Positions 17,335 to 26,652 of a DNA stretch of 64,000 nucleotides are shown here, in pieces; the first letter of the stretch is position 1, and each line of letters begins with the position of its first letter. The notes under the pieces were generated by a model. It was given only the letters and a program-made list of their open reading frames with translations. It was not told the origin of the DNA and ran no database searches. The position numbers and the translations under genes were made by a program. Source of the DNA: Paenibacillus sp. KS-LC4 (GTDB lineage: Bacteria > Bacillota > Bacilli > Paenibacillales > Paenibacillaceae); the NCBI RefSeq assembly GCF_036894955.1, contig NZ_CP145905.1:3428501-3492500 (forward strand), read 5' to 3'.

Positions 17335-18135
17335 CTACGTATTTGCACCATAGCCCAATAAATCGAGCCTTTCCTTATCACCGATTTTGGGGCAAGTGCT
17401 GCAATACCCATGCAGCTGTAGTCCCTCCCGCCTCAGCCGATAAGCCAAGCAGCAATGCCGGCGTAAAACAATTGGAGCCCCTTCATATTGAGGATGATGA
17501 AATTTGCGAAATGAAACAGCCAGCGGATTGCCCTTCCTTTGCTCTAACAAAATACTCCGATCGGCCAAAATAAGCTGCAATCGCTGCTCCGTTCGCCAAA
17601 CATCAGCATTCTGCTCCAGATGGACATAGCTATTTTGAACATAATTCGAAATAAGCGACCACATCATGTTCACCTTTGCACCTGTTCGCGAGGACACCGC
17701 CTCCAAAATCATTTCTGTATGCTGCAACAAACGGTCTATCCATTTCTCAACCTCAACCTTGCGCTGCTCCATCTCACAAACAGGCAGTGACGGCTGCTCC
17801 GCTATCCTTACCTGATATTCCATTGCGGCAAGACTCGTTATTCGAAATTCCACATTTTCAGGCGCTGTTGCAAGTCTACAATCAAATAAACTAACTGCAG
17901 ATACGAGCCCCATAAATAACACGGCGTAACGTTTGGCAAACAAGGTGCCCACTACGATATCGCCCGGATCTTCCAGCTGTCTGGACTGGAGTTTCATAAT
18001 GTGAGAGCATCTGGTCGGATCCAGAAGCTCTACAGCAGAAAATGGATAAGCAGCCTTCTCCAATTCCCCTATGGAAACTCGAAAATTCTGTTGTAAAAAG
18101 CAAGCCGCCTGTTCCTTCAGAGCATACTCCTCCAT
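17335..18135 (-). CDS. FhuF-like ferric siderophore reductase, 2Fe-2S
   Basis: 266 residues. The C-terminal HCCLAYRL and GYCSTCP give the Cys-Cys-x10-x2-type cysteine set that binds the 2Fe-2S cluster of FhuF-family siderophore-iron reductases. The rest is a poorly conserved helical domain. It would release iron from an imported ferric siderophore in the cytoplasm. The gene begins 5 nt after the stop of the binding-protein gene (GGAG 7 nt before ATG), so both should share the Fur-controlled transcript. Confidence 0.82.
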   Translation of the reverse strand: MEEYALKEQAACFLQQNFRVSIGELEKAAYPFSAVELLDPTRCSHIMKLQSRQLEDPGDIVVGTLFAKRYAVLFMGLVSAVSLFDCRLATAPENVEFRITSLAAMEYQVRIAEQPSLPVCEMEQRKVEVEKWIDRLLQHTEMILEAVSSRTGAKVNMMWSLISNYVQNSYVHLEQNADVWRTEQRLQLILADRSILLEQRKGNPLAVSFRKFHHPQYEGAPIVLRRHCCLAYRLRREGLQLHGYCSTCPKIGDKERLDLLGYGANT

Positions 18136-18139
18136 CTGC

Positions 18140-19126
18140 TTACTCCATCATTTTCAATACTTCATCTATAATTTCTCCACGGCCAATGACGCCCCAGCCT
18201 TTAAACAGCCAAAACGAGTCTGTTTCATACACCTCATTATTTTGCACCGCGGAAACCTTATTCCAGAAGGGGCTGTCCTTCATGCTATTCAAATTATCCT
18301 GTCCATTAGGATCAACTTCAAGCACGATGTAATCAGCGTCGAGGTCAGAAATCACTTCTAAAGACAGCTCGCCGCGCTGCTCTTCTGGCGTCAACGATGT
18401 TTTTGAAAAGCCGAGATCATGGTACAACAGCATAGTGGTAGGATGACCTTTTTCCGCGTATATTTGCAAATTCTTCTCTCTGACCCTTAAGTAGGCAAGA
18501 TTTTGATTTTCGATAGACTGTATCTTCTCGCTGGCTTGCTTGGTCTTTTCATCAAGCTCGGCTATTTTCTCCTTAGCCAAATCCACTTTGTCGTACAGCT
18601 CGGCCACTTTTAATAAATCTTCAGTCCAGTAGGTCGTATCATCGTCATACGCCAGCCACTCCGTTCCAAGCACAATTGTCGGTGCGATCTTTGCCAGCTG
18701 ATCATACGTATTTTCCGCAGTCCGGCTCTCTATGAGAATGACATCCGGCTCCAGCTGAACAATCGCTTCCAAATTGGGACTATCCGCAGAGCCTACAAGC
18801 TGTACGCCTGCAAGCTCGCTTGCCAAATATGGAAGATAGTCTCCTCCATAACGGGTCTCCACATTCACACCAACTGGTTTTTCACCAATAGTCAGCAGAT
18901 GATCAATATAAGCAGCGGAGAGCACAACTATTTTGTCGATCTTCGCAGGAACGATCGTCTCACCCTTCAGATGGGTAACTGTGCGAGTCGCTTTTTCAAC
19001 TGGCTGATTCACTGATTGATTCGTTTGTTTGGGTTCGCTTGCTTGACCTTCTCCTTTACCGCAAGCCGTCACTGCTAGCAGCAATGCAGTCAATAGTATA
19101 AGGTACATTATTCGGTGCTTATTCAT
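18140..19126 (-). CDS. iron-siderophore ABC transporter substrate-binding lipoprotein
   Basis: 328 residues. The signal peptide ends with lipobox VTAC; the mature part has the FhuD/FeuA layout: IVVLSAAYIDHLLTIGEKPVGV, LEAIVQLEPDVILIESRTAEN and LEVISDLDADYIVLEVDP, with a long backbone helix around residues 150-185. It captures ferric siderophore at the outer membrane face of the cell. No permease or ATPase gene adjoins it, so it must use a transporter encoded elsewhere. A Fur box lies just upstream. Confidence 0.9.
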   Translation of the reverse strand: MNKHRIMYLILLTALLLAVTACGKGEGQASEPKQTNQSVNQPVEKATRTVTHLKGETIVPAKIDKIVVLSAAYIDHLLTIGEKPVGVNVETRYGGDYLPYLASELAGVQLVGSADSPNLEAIVQLEPDVILIESRTAENTYDQLAKIAPTIVLGTEWLAYDDDTTYWTEDLLKVAELYDKVDLAKEKIAELDEKTKQASEKIQSIENQNLAYLRVREKNLQIYAEKGHPTTMLLYHDLGFSKTSLTPEEQRGELSLEVISDLDADYIVLEVDPNGQDNLNSMKDSPFWNKVSAVQNNEVYETDSFWLFKGWGVIGRGEIIDEVLKMME

Positions 19127-19153
19127 TTGTTTTTAACCCTCTCTTTATAGTAA

Positions 19154-19168
19154 TAATAATCATTATCA
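19154..19168 (-). promoter_or_regulatory. Fur box upstream of the siderophore-binding gene
   Basis: On the minus strand TGATAATGATTATTA matches the Firmicute 7-1-7 Fur operator TGATAATNATTATCA at 14 of 15 positions. It lies about 30 nt before the binding-protein start and downstream of the AraC-type regulator gene, so it should repress the binding-protein/FhuF pair when iron is plentiful. Confidence 0.8.
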
Positions 19169-19232
19169 CTAATCATAAAGAAAGGTCCTTCCATTAACCA
19201 TGGATTATTCCATGCAGTTATGGTGGATCTTT

Positions 19233-20837
19233 TCATTCTATTATTCCGAGCTTTAATGCCGTATAATTCATCGCCCACATTCTCCCGGAAGCACCTAGCG
19301 CTTTGAAAAATAAATCACTAGCGTCATAAACATGGTGGCGACGTACCGCATCAAGCGATTGCCACTCTTCCGATAACAGCAATTGCTGCAATCGCATTTT
19401 CGAGCCATTAGTGGGGTCAGTCATAAGAAAAATATGCTGTGGATTAAATAATGGCAGGTCATTTAGCTGGATATCGAGCGCCCATTCGTGGGCAGGGAAC
19501 CGATCGGGAAGCGATAATCCCAGATCATCATAAAAAAGACTGCCCGTTTGATTGCTTTTTCCATATATTCGATAAAAATGCTGAGTCACCCTTATAAAAT
19601 AAACGCTCTGTCCTCCCAAATAGAACTTCATTCGTTTCTTCAGCTTTTCCGTTCTCTCGCCATACCTGCTTATCCATGCTGCCGCCTGCCGCTCTCTGCC
19701 CAATAGGCCCGCAAGCTGCTCCAGCGTCTGTCCGTATTTGTTCGAATGCTTTAGCATGGCAGTCGGCGCAATCTGATTCAGCAGCTCATCCCGCTCCAAG
19801 CGATCACTTGTCAGTATCAGGTCCGGCTTTGTTCTCAGCAGCTTGTCGTAATTTGTGTGATCGCCTTGGAGCATAGAGCTTTGCTGGCTGTACGCAATCG
19901 GCCTTGAAGTGGTGTCGGTCGAGGAAACCCGATTCTTATAGGACAGTGCAGCAACCGGCTCATAACCAAGTGTAATTAAATGGTCATCCAGCCCATAATA
20001 TAACGCGGCAATACGATGGCATTTATTTTTAATATATAAGGTAGGAGCAACGCCTTCGGCTTTTTTGAAAACTCTGCTGAAATAATGCTCATCCTTGTAT
20101 CCGACCTGCTCAGCCACGTGCTTCGCTTTTATCGAGGAAACTAATAGTTGCTTTGCTTTTTTAATCCGTTGTTGCAAAAGATATTCCGTAGGAGTAACAC
20201 CCATTTTATTTTTAAACGTTTTCGTAAAATGATTCGGACTGAAGCCTGCCATTTCCGCCAATTGGCTAATCTGCAAATCCTTCGAGTAATTATCATTCAT
20301 ATAAGCTATCACCTGATCCAAGCCTACAGTCTGCTGCTGCTCAGGCCTGCTTTTGCCCATCATCAGCAGCAGCTTTGATAAAATATAATGGATCGTTGGC
20401 CTCTCCTGTTCCCGAAAATGCCGACTTAATTCGCGTAACTGCTGGATTAAATCCTCAACGGATGAACGGTCGTCCACTAACGCAAGCTTCCCCTGCAATG
20501 GAAAAATAGGCTGCTTAATCGACCAGCCCTCTAACGACTTGCTTAATTGCATACAGGAAAACAAAATCAATGAATACTGAATCGGATTCCTGGAATCAGA
20601 ATATCCTTCAACCATCGTCTCAGGCTGTAGAAAAAATAAATCACCTGGCTTGAATGGAGTGGCATGACCGCTTATGTTCAGCAAACCGTTGCCCGAAGTT
20701 ATATAGCCTATGGCATACTTATGGAGCATTCTAGGAGTTAATGTAGAGGTTAATGGATCGCCTGCTTGACCCCGAAAAGAAAAGCAGTGAACCGAAGTAA
20801 AGATAAGTCTTCTCATCAGGTTTGCTAGATTGTGCAT
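19233..20837 (-). CDS. AraC-family regulator fused to a periplasmic-binding-protein domain (Btr type)
   Basis: 534 residues from ATG 20837 (AGGAG 7 nt upstream). Order: an N-terminal cupin-like sensor (TSGNGLLNISGHATPFKPGDLFFLQPE), two AraC helix-turn-helix units near 190-290 (LAEMAGFSPNHFTKTFKNKMG and VAEQVGYKDEHYFSRVFKKAEG), then a FhuD/FeuA-like binding domain of about 240 residues. The architecture matches Bacillus subtilis Btr, which binds ferric siderophore in the cytoplasm and activates its uptake genes. Its position directly upstream of the binding protein and reductase points to local activation in response to the same siderophore. Confidence 0.88.
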   Translation of the reverse strand: MHNLANLMRRLIFTSVHCFSFRGQAGDPLTSTLTPRMLHKYAIGYITSGNGLLNISGHATPFKPGDLFFLQPETMVEGYSDSRNPIQYSLILFSCMQLSKSLEGWSIKQPIFPLQGKLALVDDRSSVEDLIQQLRELSRHFREQERPTIHYILSKLLLMMGKSRPEQQQTVGLDQVIAYMNDNYSKDLQISQLAEMAGFSPNHFTKTFKNKMGVTPTEYLLQQRIKKAKQLLVSSIKAKHVAEQVGYKDEHYFSRVFKKAEGVAPTLYIKNKCHRIAALYYGLDDHLITLGYEPVAALSYKNRVSSTDTTSRPIAYSQQSSMLQGDHTNYDKLLRTKPDLILTSDRLERDELLNQIAPTAMLKHSNKYGQTLEQLAGLLGRERQAAAWISRYGERTEKLKKRMKFYLGGQSVYFIRVTQHFYRIYGKSNQTGSLFYDDLGLSLPDRFPAHEWALDIQLNDLPLFNPQHIFLMTDPTNGSKMRLQQLLLSEEWQSLDAVRRHHVYDASDLFFKALGASGRMWAMNYTALKLGIIE

Positions 20838-20884
20838 GACCGCTCTCCTCACTTCAGATCTTTTTTTGCTGTCAAAAGGACCCT

Positions 20885-21763
20885 TTAAGAACCACGGCGC
20901 CGCCATCCAAAAACGCGTACATGTACAATGCCCTTCGTCACCCAATGAGCTAGAACATACAGTACAATGAACACAATAAGAAGCGGTTTGAAAAAGATCA
21001 CCGCCACTAGCCAGCTGACGAAAATCTGCCAGACTTTCATGCGCCTTATGACCTTCATCGGTGCTAAAAAGATACGATACAGCTTATGGCTGTTTTGCAA
21101 GGCGCTCAAATACTCATCCTGATACTGCTTGCTCTCTGGATTGAGTCTCACGGCGCTTTGCATATACTTTTCCTGAAGCGTATAGTCGCCCCGATGGCCT
21201 GCCGCCCAAGCGAGATGCAGCAGCACACCTGGTTCTTCCGCCTCTGCCCGAATCGCCTGCCTATCCAATTGCTCCGATTCCTCAAAATGCCCCAGCAGCG
21301 CTTCCGTATAGCTCAGCACAGCCAAATAAAGCGGCGACTCCGCATTCAGTTCGAGCGCTTGCAGCAGATATTCCTTCGCTTGCTTAAACTTCCCCATTTT
21401 GTTCATCTGACTAGCAAGCAAATAATAATAATGAGCTCTGTATGGTTCAATTCGCAAAGCTTCATGTACCGCTTCAAGAAAGGCCTTCACATCATCCGTA
21501 TCATAATAGATGACAACTCGCACAAACCAAGCATCTGCATGATCGGGATCGCGCTTCAACACTTCACCAGACCAATACATGCTTTTTTCGTAATCTTCCA
21601 TTAGTAAATAAATCCGGGCGATAAGGGCCAATGCCTCTGTATCTTCCGGGTTATGGCGCAAAATCCGCTCCGTTTGCTCTAAAGCCTCCTTATACCGTTT
21701 CCACTCAAGCAATTGATATACAGCGGCATACGTATTTTGCTCAAAATCTCTGTCTGTCGCCAA
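20885..21763 (-). CDS. TPR protein with C-terminal membrane anchor
   Basis: 292 residues from TTG 21763 (AGGAG 5-6 nt upstream). About five tetratricopeptide units fill residues 8-215 (YKEALEQTERILRHNPEDTEALALIARIY and similar). A hydrophobic segment of about 35 residues near 245-280 forms one or two membrane passes, and the end is basic (FGWRRRGS). It starts 22 nt after the stop of an AAA+ ATPase gene in the same direction, so the two probably form a functional pair with the TPR part facing the cytoplasm. Function is not known. Confidence 0.72.
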   Translation of the reverse strand: MATDRDFEQNTYAAVYQLLEWKRYKEALEQTERILRHNPEDTEALALIARIYLLMEDYEKSMYWSGEVLKRDPDHADAWFVRVVIYYDTDDVKAFLEAVHEALRIEPYRAHYYYLLASQMNKMGKFKQAKEYLLQALELNAESPLYLAVLSYTEALLGHFEESEQLDRQAIRAEAEEPGVLLHLAWAAGHRGDYTLQEKYMQSAVRLNPESKQYQDEYLSALQNSHKLYRIFLAPMKVIRRMKVWQIFVSWLVAVIFFKPLLIVFIVLYVLAHWVTKGIVHVRVFGWRRRGS

Positions 21764-21785
21764 AGCGTCTCCTCGCTCCCTCCTG

Positions 21786-22742
21786 CTACTTAATGCCGTG
21801 CTTCTTCATATAATCCAGTACAACCTGATAGTCACGGTTGACATCACTGAAGGTTGCATAGTTTTTCGCAGTGGAAAACCACTCCAGCGTTGTCGCTTTG
21901 CGGGATTTCACCGCAGCCTTCATATCATTTTGGGAAATCGGCTGCACTTCCCCCGTCTCCAGCATGCGCTCCATCGCTGATTCCACCGCATCGCTAACGA
22001 CCTGCTCCAAATCTGCTCCGGAAAAACATTTCGTCTCGGCAGCAATGCGCTCTAAATTCAGTGAATCCACGGGCTTGCCCGCTAGCTTCAGCCCCAAAAT
22101 CGTTTGGCGCTCCGCCTCCTCTGGCGGCGGTACAAATACAAGATGGTTAAAGCGTCCAGGACGTCTGAGCGCGGAATCCAAGTACCATGGCGTATTAGTT
22201 GCTCCAATGACAAAGACATTTTCGTTCTCTGCTTGCAGACCGTCCAGCTCAAGCAGCAGCTGATTAACTAACATGCGGTCGTGATGCTGACGCATCTGAT
22301 TCCGACTGCCGCCCATTGCATCCAGCTCGTCTATGAAAATGACACAAGGCCTGCACTGGCGCGCTTTTTCAAAAAAGTCATGCAAGTTATGCTCGCTCTG
22401 CCCCGTATACATCGAAAGAATCGCCTGCAGCTCTATATGAATAAAATTAGCTTCAATTTCGCCCGCAACCGCTCGCGCCAGAAACGTTTTACCACACCCT
22501 GGAGGCCCGAACAGCAGCAGGCTTCCTCCCGCAGATTTACCATAGGCTGCGAACAATTCCGGCTGCTTCAGCGGCAAAATGAAGTTCATTCGAATTTTTT
22601 TCTTCACATCCTCCAGTCCGCCTACATCATCGAACGATTCCGCTGGCTTTTCTGACTCGACAAGCGATTGATCCTCTTGATTAAATTGAATTAGCTTTAA
22701 ATTTTTGCGCCTTTGCGCTGCAAGATCATCAAAATCAGACAT
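21786..22742 (-). CDS. AAA+ ATPase, Cdc48/Vps4-like single domain
   Basis: 318 residues with GAGGAGAG 6 nt before ATG. After a polar 35-residue leader comes FDDVGGLEDVKKKI, Walker A GPPGCGKT, the pore loop region IHIELQAILSMYTGQSEHNL, Walker B VIFIDELDAMGG, sensor 1 VIGATNTPW, the arginine finger SALRRPGRF and sensor 2 CFSGADLEQVV. All catalytic residues are present. The C-terminus ends in a short helical extension like Vps4. A hexameric remodelling ATPase is likely; the adjacent membrane-anchored TPR protein is the obvious candidate partner or adaptor. Confidence 0.88.
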   Translation of the reverse strand: MSDFDDLAAQRRKNLKLIQFNQEDQSLVESEKPAESFDDVGGLEDVKKKIRMNFILPLKQPELFAAYGKSAGGSLLLFGPPGCGKTFLARAVAGEIEANFIHIELQAILSMYTGQSEHNLHDFFEKARQCRPCVIFIDELDAMGGSRNQMRQHHDRMLVNQLLLELDGLQAENENVFVIGATNTPWYLDSALRRPGRFNHLVFVPPPEEAERQTILGLKLAGKPVDSLNLERIAAETKCFSGADLEQVVSDAVESAMERMLETGEVQPISQNDMKAAVKSRKATTLEWFSTAKNYATFSDVNRDYQVVLDYMKKHGIK

Positions 22743-23215
22743 TAGGCACTCTCCTCTACTAGTCTACTTCTACTTTTACTTATATAGCATGCTGAATTAC
22801 GCCATTCCTCCATTACCTCTTCCCAGGCAGCATCTCTCCCCTGTCTTTCAACCGACGAGCCATGCGCTCCCTTGAAGGGCACAAAAAAGCTGTCCCTTTA
22901 CAAATCAGAAAGTTGTGCTGTGAGCTGGATAAGCTCCTCAGTTCCATTCTTGTGCTTGGACAGCTTTATAGGTTTCGACTAGGCAAAATAATATTAAAGC
23001 TCTTTCGATGCCTGCTCTAAATAACTTTTTAATCTTCGACCTGCCATGGCATATCTAGCGCTCCTATAAAAGCGGTGATTTCTTCTGTTTTGGGCAAAAC
23101 GATTCCACCTCTCGCAAATCAAGTAGCATTCGACAATCTTTACAAGTCTTTATCCCGATTGTCGTTCTTGAGAATATTATGCCGGAATATGGCAGCAATG
23201 TCTATATTCACGCCT
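22743..23215. other. intergenic region between selO and the AAA+ ATPase gene
   Basis: 473 bases. It contains a leftward terminator-like structure (22885-22967). A possible short leftward frame at about 22995-23140 would encode around 45 residues rich in Arg and aromatics (including RWNRFAQNRRNHRFYRSARY). It has no good start or ribosome binding site, so it is recorded only as a possible gene remnant. Confidence 0.45.
22885..22967 (-). terminator. long-loop terminator-like hairpin downstream of selO
   Basis: AAAGCTGTCC (22967-22958 on the minus strand) pairs with GGACAGCTTT and is followed by a T-run. The roughly 60-nt loop contains a nested GAGCT/AGCTC hairpin. The size is unusual for a simple terminator, so a structured RNA end is also possible. 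Confidence 0.45.
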
Positions 23216-24688
23216 TTACGTTCCGCAATAAGTACGGTAAGCGCGGCCTGACGGCTCAGGCAACGCGGCATAATCAGCCTGCTTTGGAGAATGGGCATAC
23301 GGATCGGCAAGTGCCTCAAGCAGCCGCTCCATAACCGTATAATCGCCATTAATCGCCGCCTCCAGCGCTTCTTCAACCCGATGATTGCGCGGAATGATGG
23401 CTGGATTGCTGCTCCGCATAAGCTGCCCGACTTCTTCTACGGACTGCTCCTGCCTGCTGAGCCTATTCTGCCAGCGCTTATGCCACTCTGTATACTCAGG
23501 GCTGCTAAACAAAGCCGAGTCATCCGGCCGATTAAACGTTAACGCCACAAACGTATTGGTGTAGTCTGCGCCATGCGTCTCCATCAACGTGAGCAGGCCT
23601 TTCATCAGCTCATCGTCCTGCTCCTCCTCATTGAAAATGCCCAGTTTGCCGCGCATGCCTGAAAGCCAATGGCGGTGATATAGGTCTGTAAAATCCGCTA
23701 AAGCTTTTTCCGCAAGCTTCAAAGCCTGCTCCTCCTCATCATGCAGCAGCGGCAATAGCGATTCAGCTAATCTTGCCAAATTCCAAACCGCAATGTAAGG
23801 CTGATTTCCATAGGCATAACGGCCTTGGCTATCAATAGAGCTGAATACTGTCGATAGGCTAAAAGCATCCATAAAGGCGCATGGGCCATAATCAATCGTT
23901 TCGCCGCTAATCGCCATATTGTCTGTGTTCATGACGCCATGAATAAAACCGACAAGCTGCCATTTGGCAATAAGCGAGGCCTGACGCTTGATCACTTCTT
24001 GAAGCAAGGAGAGATAGCGATTATCGTCAGCAGCGATTTGCGGAAAATGCCTTTGCACGGTGTAGTCCGCCAGTGCTCGCAGCTCCTCTGCCGCTGCCCA
24101 TTGTGCAGCAAATTGAAATGTTCCGACACGGATATGGCTTGCAGCTACGCGGGTCAAAATCGCACCCTGCTGCGTATCCTCGCGGTAAACAGGCTCGCCC
24201 GTTTTTACGACCGCCAAGCTGCGGGTAGTCGGAATACCCAGCCCCTGCATCGCTTCGCTAATGATGTATTCACGCAGCATCGGCCCAACTCCCGCACGGC
24301 CATCGCCGCCGCGAGAATAGGGGGTTCGTCCCGCGCCTTTGAGCTGAATGTCGACTCGCTCTCCTGAGGGTGTCATTTGTTCGCCCAGCAGCAAAGCCCG
24401 ACCATCGCCCAAGCGATTAAAATGACCAAACTGATGGCCTGCATAAGCCTGAGCAAGCGGCAAAGCTCCCTCGGGAATTAGATTGCCCGCAAGCATAGCC
24501 ACGCCCTCCTCGCTTCGCAGCGCCTCGGCACCCAGTCCTAGCGCTTCAGCCAGCCTGTCATTGCAAATGATCAGCTCTGGCTTGCGCACAGAAGTCGGGC
24601 TTGTCGCTGTAAACAATGCTTCTGGGAGCCTTGCATAGCTGTTGTCAAAGCTCCATCCGATATGTATATTGGCTTGCTTCTCGCTCAT
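23216..24688 (-). CDS. selO: protein adenylyltransferase SelO (YdiU/UPF0061 family)
   Basis: 490 residues, the usual length. SelO is a pseudokinase-fold enzyme that transfers AMP to Ser/Thr/Tyr of target proteins and is linked to redox homeostasis. Family motifs: [103 protein letters not shown] and the C-terminal YRTYCGT. The last Cys is in the position where many homologues carry Cys or selenocysteine. Monocistronic as far as can be seen. Confidence 0.95.
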   Translation of the reverse strand: MSEKQANIHIGWSFDNSYARLPEALFTATSPTSVRKPELIICNDRLAEALGLGAEALRSEEGVAMLAGNLIPEGALPLAQAYAGHQFGHFNRLGDGRALLLGEQMTPSGERVDIQLKGAGRTPYSRGGDGRAGVGPMLREYIISEAMQGLGIPTTRSLAVVKTGEPVYREDTQQGAILTRVAASHIRVGTFQFAAQWAAAEELRALADYTVQRHFPQIAADDNRYLSLLQEVIKRQASLIAKWQLVGFIHGVMNTDNMAISGETIDYGPCAFMDAFSLSTVFSSIDSQGRYAYGNQPYIAVWNLARLAESLLPLLHDEEEQALKLAEKALADFTDLYHRHWLSGMRGKLGIFNEEEQDDELMKGLLTLMETHGADYTNTFVALTFNRPDDSALFSSPEYTEWHKRWQNRLSRQEQSVEEVGQLMRSSNPAIIPRNHRVEEALEAAINGDYTVMERLLEALADPYAHSPKQADYAALPEPSGRAYRTYCGT

Positions 24689-24876
24689 ATTCGATCGCCT
24701 ACTTTTTCATCAATTTGTACACTTCTTCATTTCTTCATTATACTACATCTTGAAACGACATCCTGCGTTCCCGCTCAGCCGCTCAAAAATTAGCCAACCG
24801 CCCTCGACTTTCGGATATAATTAACAATATATCATAACAGCTATAGCTATTTCATATTGAGGAGTGAAGCATACGT

Positions 24877-26643
24877 ATGGACCAGCAGCTTCTGGCACAA
24901 ATCAACCTTTGGCATGAAGAGGAAGCCTTCGAGAGCATTGTTGAGCGACTACAAGAAATCCCTGAAGCCGACAGAGATTATGAGGTCATTATCCAGCTTG
25001 CCCGAGCCCTTAACAATACAGCTTGTTACCGCGATGCATTAAAGCAGCTTTCCTTCATTGCCGAGCAAGGCAAGCATGACCCTTTATGGCATTTTCGCCA
25101 AGGCTATGCTTATTATTTTCTTGCTCGTTACGTGGACGCCTTGCAGGCTTTTGAGCTGTCCTTCCGCTTGGATTCCAAATCGGAGCCAACCTTGGAGTTT
25201 TTGGAGTGGACCAAGCCGCTCGCTGAGAAAATGGTACGCCAACACAAACGTTATGTAGAGGAAAGTGCAGCAGCCCAGGAGCAGCGGAGCTTTGAACAGG
25301 ACGAGCCCTTCGCCTCTTTCGATTTGCAAAGCTTTTGGGAGGACAGCGACTATGCCCGCAAGTCTTATGTGCTGCCGCAGCCAACCGCTGAGCTGATTGC
25401 ATCCATTGAGCAGGAGCTTGGCTACAAGCTGCCAGCCTCCTATATTGCCCTAATGAACAGCCAAAACGGCGGTATTCCCGTCAATTGCCGCTTTCCGACG
25501 GAGGAGCCAACCTCCTGGTCTGAGGAGCACGTCGCAATAACTGGCATTATGGGCATCGGACGAAATAAATCCTACTCGCTAGGCGGAGATTTGGGCAGCC
25601 GGTTTATGATTGAAGAATGGGGCTATCCTGACCTTGGCATCGTTATTTGCGACTGTCCTTCCGCTGGTCATGACGTCATCATGCTGGATTATCGCTTCTG
25701 CGGGCCAGACGGCGAGCCTGCCGTCGTTCACGTTGATCAGGAGGATGAGTACAACATTACGTATTTGGCATGCAGCTTTGAACAGTTCATTAAAGGGCTC
25801 GTTCATGATGATGTGTATGATAGATCGGCTGAAGAGAAAGAAGCCGATCTGAAAAAAGTAGCAGAAGGCGCATTTTCCCCTCTATTGGCTGAGCTTTGTG
25901 CCGCTGTGACGGAAACCGATGAGCTGGAAGCGAAAATCCGGTCGATTTGCACCCAAATTACCGAGGAGAAAGGCTATTTCGTCTTTCAAGCCGACGAGCG
26001 GTCTACCTTGATGTATGATTTACAATTTTGGCTGTATACAAAAACCTATCCGAATCCTGCACGGAAAAAATATATCGGCGACTACGATAAAATGATCGCA
26101 TTCGGCGGCGGCGAGTTCAGCACAGGCGGCTATGCGCCAGCCTTTATTACGGACTGGCTCGATGATCGTATTAAGCTGGGAAAAATCCTTGTAACGGAGC
26201 GCACTCTCGCGATGACGGATGAAGCTATCGAGCAGATGATTGAGCAGTTAAACGCCTATGCGGCCCCTAACCATAAAGCCGCGCTTCCTTCAGAGGCTGA
26301 TGGGATTACCGCACAATTGCGACCTTTTATTTTTGCCTGCCACGACAATAAATCCTATTCTGTTCTTTTAAATGCCGGCACCTACAAGCAGCAACTGTTT
26401 GATACGAGGGCGGAAGAAGGCTTTCAAGGCAGCGGCTATGACTGGGGCTCGCTTGCAGCTGTATTTATAGAGGAAAAAATGCCTGAGCTTGCCGAGCACA
26501 TCCACTTCGATTCAGAGGCAGATATGTTCTGCGTCTATTCCAGCAATCGGGAGGCTATGATGAAATTTGCGTTAGCCTTCAAAGCAGCCTGTGAGAATGA
26601 TGATTTAATTAATGATTTATTTGCTCGCGCCGAGCTGGATTAA
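24877..26643 (+). CDS. TPR-SUKH(SMI1/KNR4)-Imm51 multidomain immunity-like protein
   Basis: 588 residues. Residues 1-130 are helical and TPR-like (YAYYFLARYVDALQAFELSFRLDS). Residues about 170-310 are a SUKH-1/SMI1-KNR4 domain (ELIASIEQELGYKLPASYIALMNSQNGG, then GGDLGSRFMIEEWGYPDLGIVICDC and AVVHVDQEDEYNITYLACSFEQFI). Residues about 335-465 are an unrecognised domain. Residues about 485-588 match the Imm51 family (GSGYDWGSLAAVFIEEKMPEL, MFCVYSSNREAM, ending DLFARAELD). SUKH and Imm51 domains usually neutralise polymorphic toxins, so this may be a multi-toxin immunity protein. No cognate toxin gene adjoins it. Confidence 0.8.
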   Translation: MDQQLLAQINLWHEEEAFESIVERLQEIPEADRDYEVIIQLARALNNTACYRDALKQLSFIAEQGKHDPLWHFRQGYAYYFLARYVDALQAFELSFRLDSKSEPTLEFLEWTKPLAEKMVRQHKRYVEESAAAQEQRSFEQDEPFASFDLQSFWEDSDYARKSYVLPQPTAELIASIEQELGYKLPASYIALMNSQNGGIPVNCRFPTEEPTSWSEEHVAITGIMGIGRNKSYSLGGDLGSRFMIEEWGYPDLGIVICDCPSAGHDVIMLDYRFCGPDGEPAVVHVDQEDEYNITYLACSFEQFIKGLVHDDVYDRSAEEKEADLKKVAEGAFSPLLAELCAAVTETDELEAKIRSICTQITEEKGYFVFQADERSTLMYDLQFWLYTKTYPNPARKKYIGDYDKMIAFGGGEFSTGGYAPAFITDWLDDRIKLGKILVTERTLAMTDEAIEQMIEQLNAYAAPNHKAALPSEADGITAQLRPFIFACHDNKSYSVLLNAGTYKQQLFDTRAEEGFQGSGYDWGSLAAVFIEEKMPELAEHIHFDSEADMFCVYSSNREAMMKFALAFKAACENDDLINDLFARAELD

Positions 26644-26652
26644 TTTTTTTGG

